Part shown: piece by piece, positions 62,733 through 64,000 of the stretch
Layout: every line of letters begins with the position of its first letter
Position numbering within the stretch: position 1 is the first letter of the stretch
Assembly (NCBI RefSeq): GCF_003255815.1
Contig: NC_037668.1
Coordinates: 19,174,864 to 19,238,863, forward strand
Source: Theropithecus gelada
Lineage: Eukaryota; Chordata; Mammalia; Primates; Cercopithecidae
Reading direction: 5' to 3'
DNA: 64,000 nucleotides
Position numbers and translations under genes: made by a program
Notes under the pieces: generated by a model
The model's database searches: none
The model's input: the letters and a program-made list of their open reading frames with translations, nothing else
Told to the model about the DNA's origin: nothing

Positions 62733-63050
62733 CTGGGCACAGTGGCTCATGCCTGTTATCCCAGCACTTTGGGAGGCTGAGGCAGGCAGATCACCTGAAG
62801 TCAGGCAGATCACCTGAAGTCAGGAGTTCAAGACCAGCAGGCCAACATGGTCAAACCCCGTCTATACAAAAATACAAAAATTAGCCAGGTGTGGTGGCAC
62901 ACAGCTGTAATCCCAGCTACTCGGGAGGCTGAGGCAGGAGAATGGCGTAAACCCAGGAGGCGAAGCTTGCAGTGAGCTGAGATCCGGCCACTGCACTCCA
63001 GCCTGGGCGACAGAGCGAGACTCCGTCTCAAAAAAAAAAAAAAAAAAAAA
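62733..63050 (+). repeat. Mosaic Alu (Sx-like left, AluY-like right)
   Basis: The left arm has 'gatcacctgaagtcag', duplicated in tandem at 62784-62821. The right arm has 'ggcgtaaacc' and 'gagatccggcc', the young Old World monkey-type signature. Confidence 0.9.
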
Positions 63051-63589
63051 GAGAGGTGAGAATGTTGTAAGTATAGCTAATCCAGTAGCAGCCTAGCTAT
63101 ATTCTCTAGTGACAATTCATATATTTTAAAAGAGCAAATAATGATCCAAATAAATTATTTCTCAACCAGGCTTCTGAGATTAGTGGGTCTGTGTCCTCTA
63201 CTTACAACTGTACAGGTGAGTGAAAGACGATTTGTCTTCTAAACTGTAAACAAAATGCACTTTCAGTTTCTGGCAAAAATCACAGAGCAATGGTCTTGCA
63301 TCATCTCCAACCTGCCATAATGCAAACCAGATGGCTGAGCTCGTTCCAAGCTATCTAATGTTTCCTATTATCAATCAACCCCAGTAATTATTCTGCACTT
63401 CCCAAGTATGTAACCTCTCCATTTCAGTTTCCTAATGGAATTTATACACACACAAACCAAACTGCAAAACAAATTCATCAAAAAAAAAAAAAAAAAGGGT
63501 AAAAGGTTCTAAGGAAAAGCAGAATGGGTACAGAAAAGGTTTCATTTTTGATGCTACAAAGAAGTGAAACTATTTCCAATGTACCTTTT
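63051..63589. other. Intronic unique sequence, nothing recognised
   Basis: Includes an A17 run at 63481-63497 with no SINE body; otherwise plain. Confidence 0.55.
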
Positions 63590-63887
63590 GTTTTGTTTTG
63601 TTTTGTTTTGAGACGGAGTCTTTCTCTATCGCCAGACTGGAGTGCAGTGGCACTATCTCAGCCACTGCAATCTCTGCCTCCTAGGTTCAATAGATTCTCC
63701 TGCCTCAGCCTCCTGAGTAGCTGGGATTATAGATGCACACCACCATACCAGCTAATTTTTGTATTTTTAGTAGAAACAGGGTTTCACCATGTTGGCCAGG
63801 ATGGTCTTGATCTCCTGATCTAGTTATCTGCCTGCCTCAGTCTCCCAAAGTGCCGGGATTACAGACGTGAGCCACCGTGCCCGGCCT
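63590..63887 (-). repeat. Alu with (TTTTG)n tail
   Basis: (TTTTG)5 then 'agacggagtctttctctatc'; 5' end 'accgtgcccggcc'. Confidence 0.92.
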
Positions 63888-64000
63888 GCAATATACCATT
63901 TTATAGGATTATCTTAGAGGTTGGAATTAACTGTCAGAATGGAAAAGGGTATGAACAAGGGCTTGAGAAGAGCACACATCGGCGTGGTATGGGAACACAA

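Larger units (their letters stand above)
24062..64000 (-). other. GATAD2B: GATAD2B intron upstream of the ATG exon (3' part, about 40 kb)
   Basis: No open reading frame in this stretch resembles a host exon with splice sites. Nearly all long frames are antisense or sense Alu translations. Human GATAD2B has a very large first intron and a non-coding first exon, which fits. The acceptor that closes the intron is TTTCCATAG at 24070-24062. The promoter and first exon are not in the window. Confidence 0.8.

Overview
This is a primate nuclear genomic window. It is Alu-saturated intronic DNA around one host gene, with no bacterial or viral gene organisation. Several of the youngest-looking Alus carry a shared variant set ('ggctcaagcc' near the 5' end, 'aaaactagcc' after the linker, 'gagatccggcc' in the right arm) that I associate with Old World monkey AluY lineages rather than human AluY. 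A cercopithecid such as a macaque, baboon or vervet is therefore my best guess, resting on recalled subfamily features.

The only intact protein-coding gene is GATAD2B (p66-beta, a NuRD subunit), on the minus strand. All ten coding exons lie between 24061 and 5334. Their summed length is 1782 nt, exactly 593 codons plus stop, and every junction is GT-AG. A long Alu-free 3' UTR runs from 5333 down to roughly 1.27 kb. Positions below that are downstream flank with one MIR-like relic. Everything above 24062 (about 40 kb) is the 3' part of the large intron upstream of the ATG exon; the non-coding first exon and promoter lie outside the window.

The introns hold about 90 Alu copies or pieces in both orientations and several older elements. 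These include a full-length Tigger1-like DNA transposon (27532-32528) broken by about ten later insertions, L1 fragments of several ages, an L2 fragment from the reverse-transcriptase region, two MaLR LTRs on the minus strand, MER5- and MIR-like relics and a small MITE with long inverted ends. A processed PLIN2 (perilipin-2) retropseudogene at 48590-50350 sits inside an older L1.

I found no convincing new molecular system. The most unusual items are structural: a 42-bp exact copy of PLIN2-pseudogene 3' UTR stranded between two broken Alus 1.6 kb away, the retrocopy-in-L1 nest with a small palindrome at its 5' junction, an L1 whose 5' region is fused to late ORF2, zero-spacer inverted Alu arms, and a 94-base assembly gap in a nested Alu tail.
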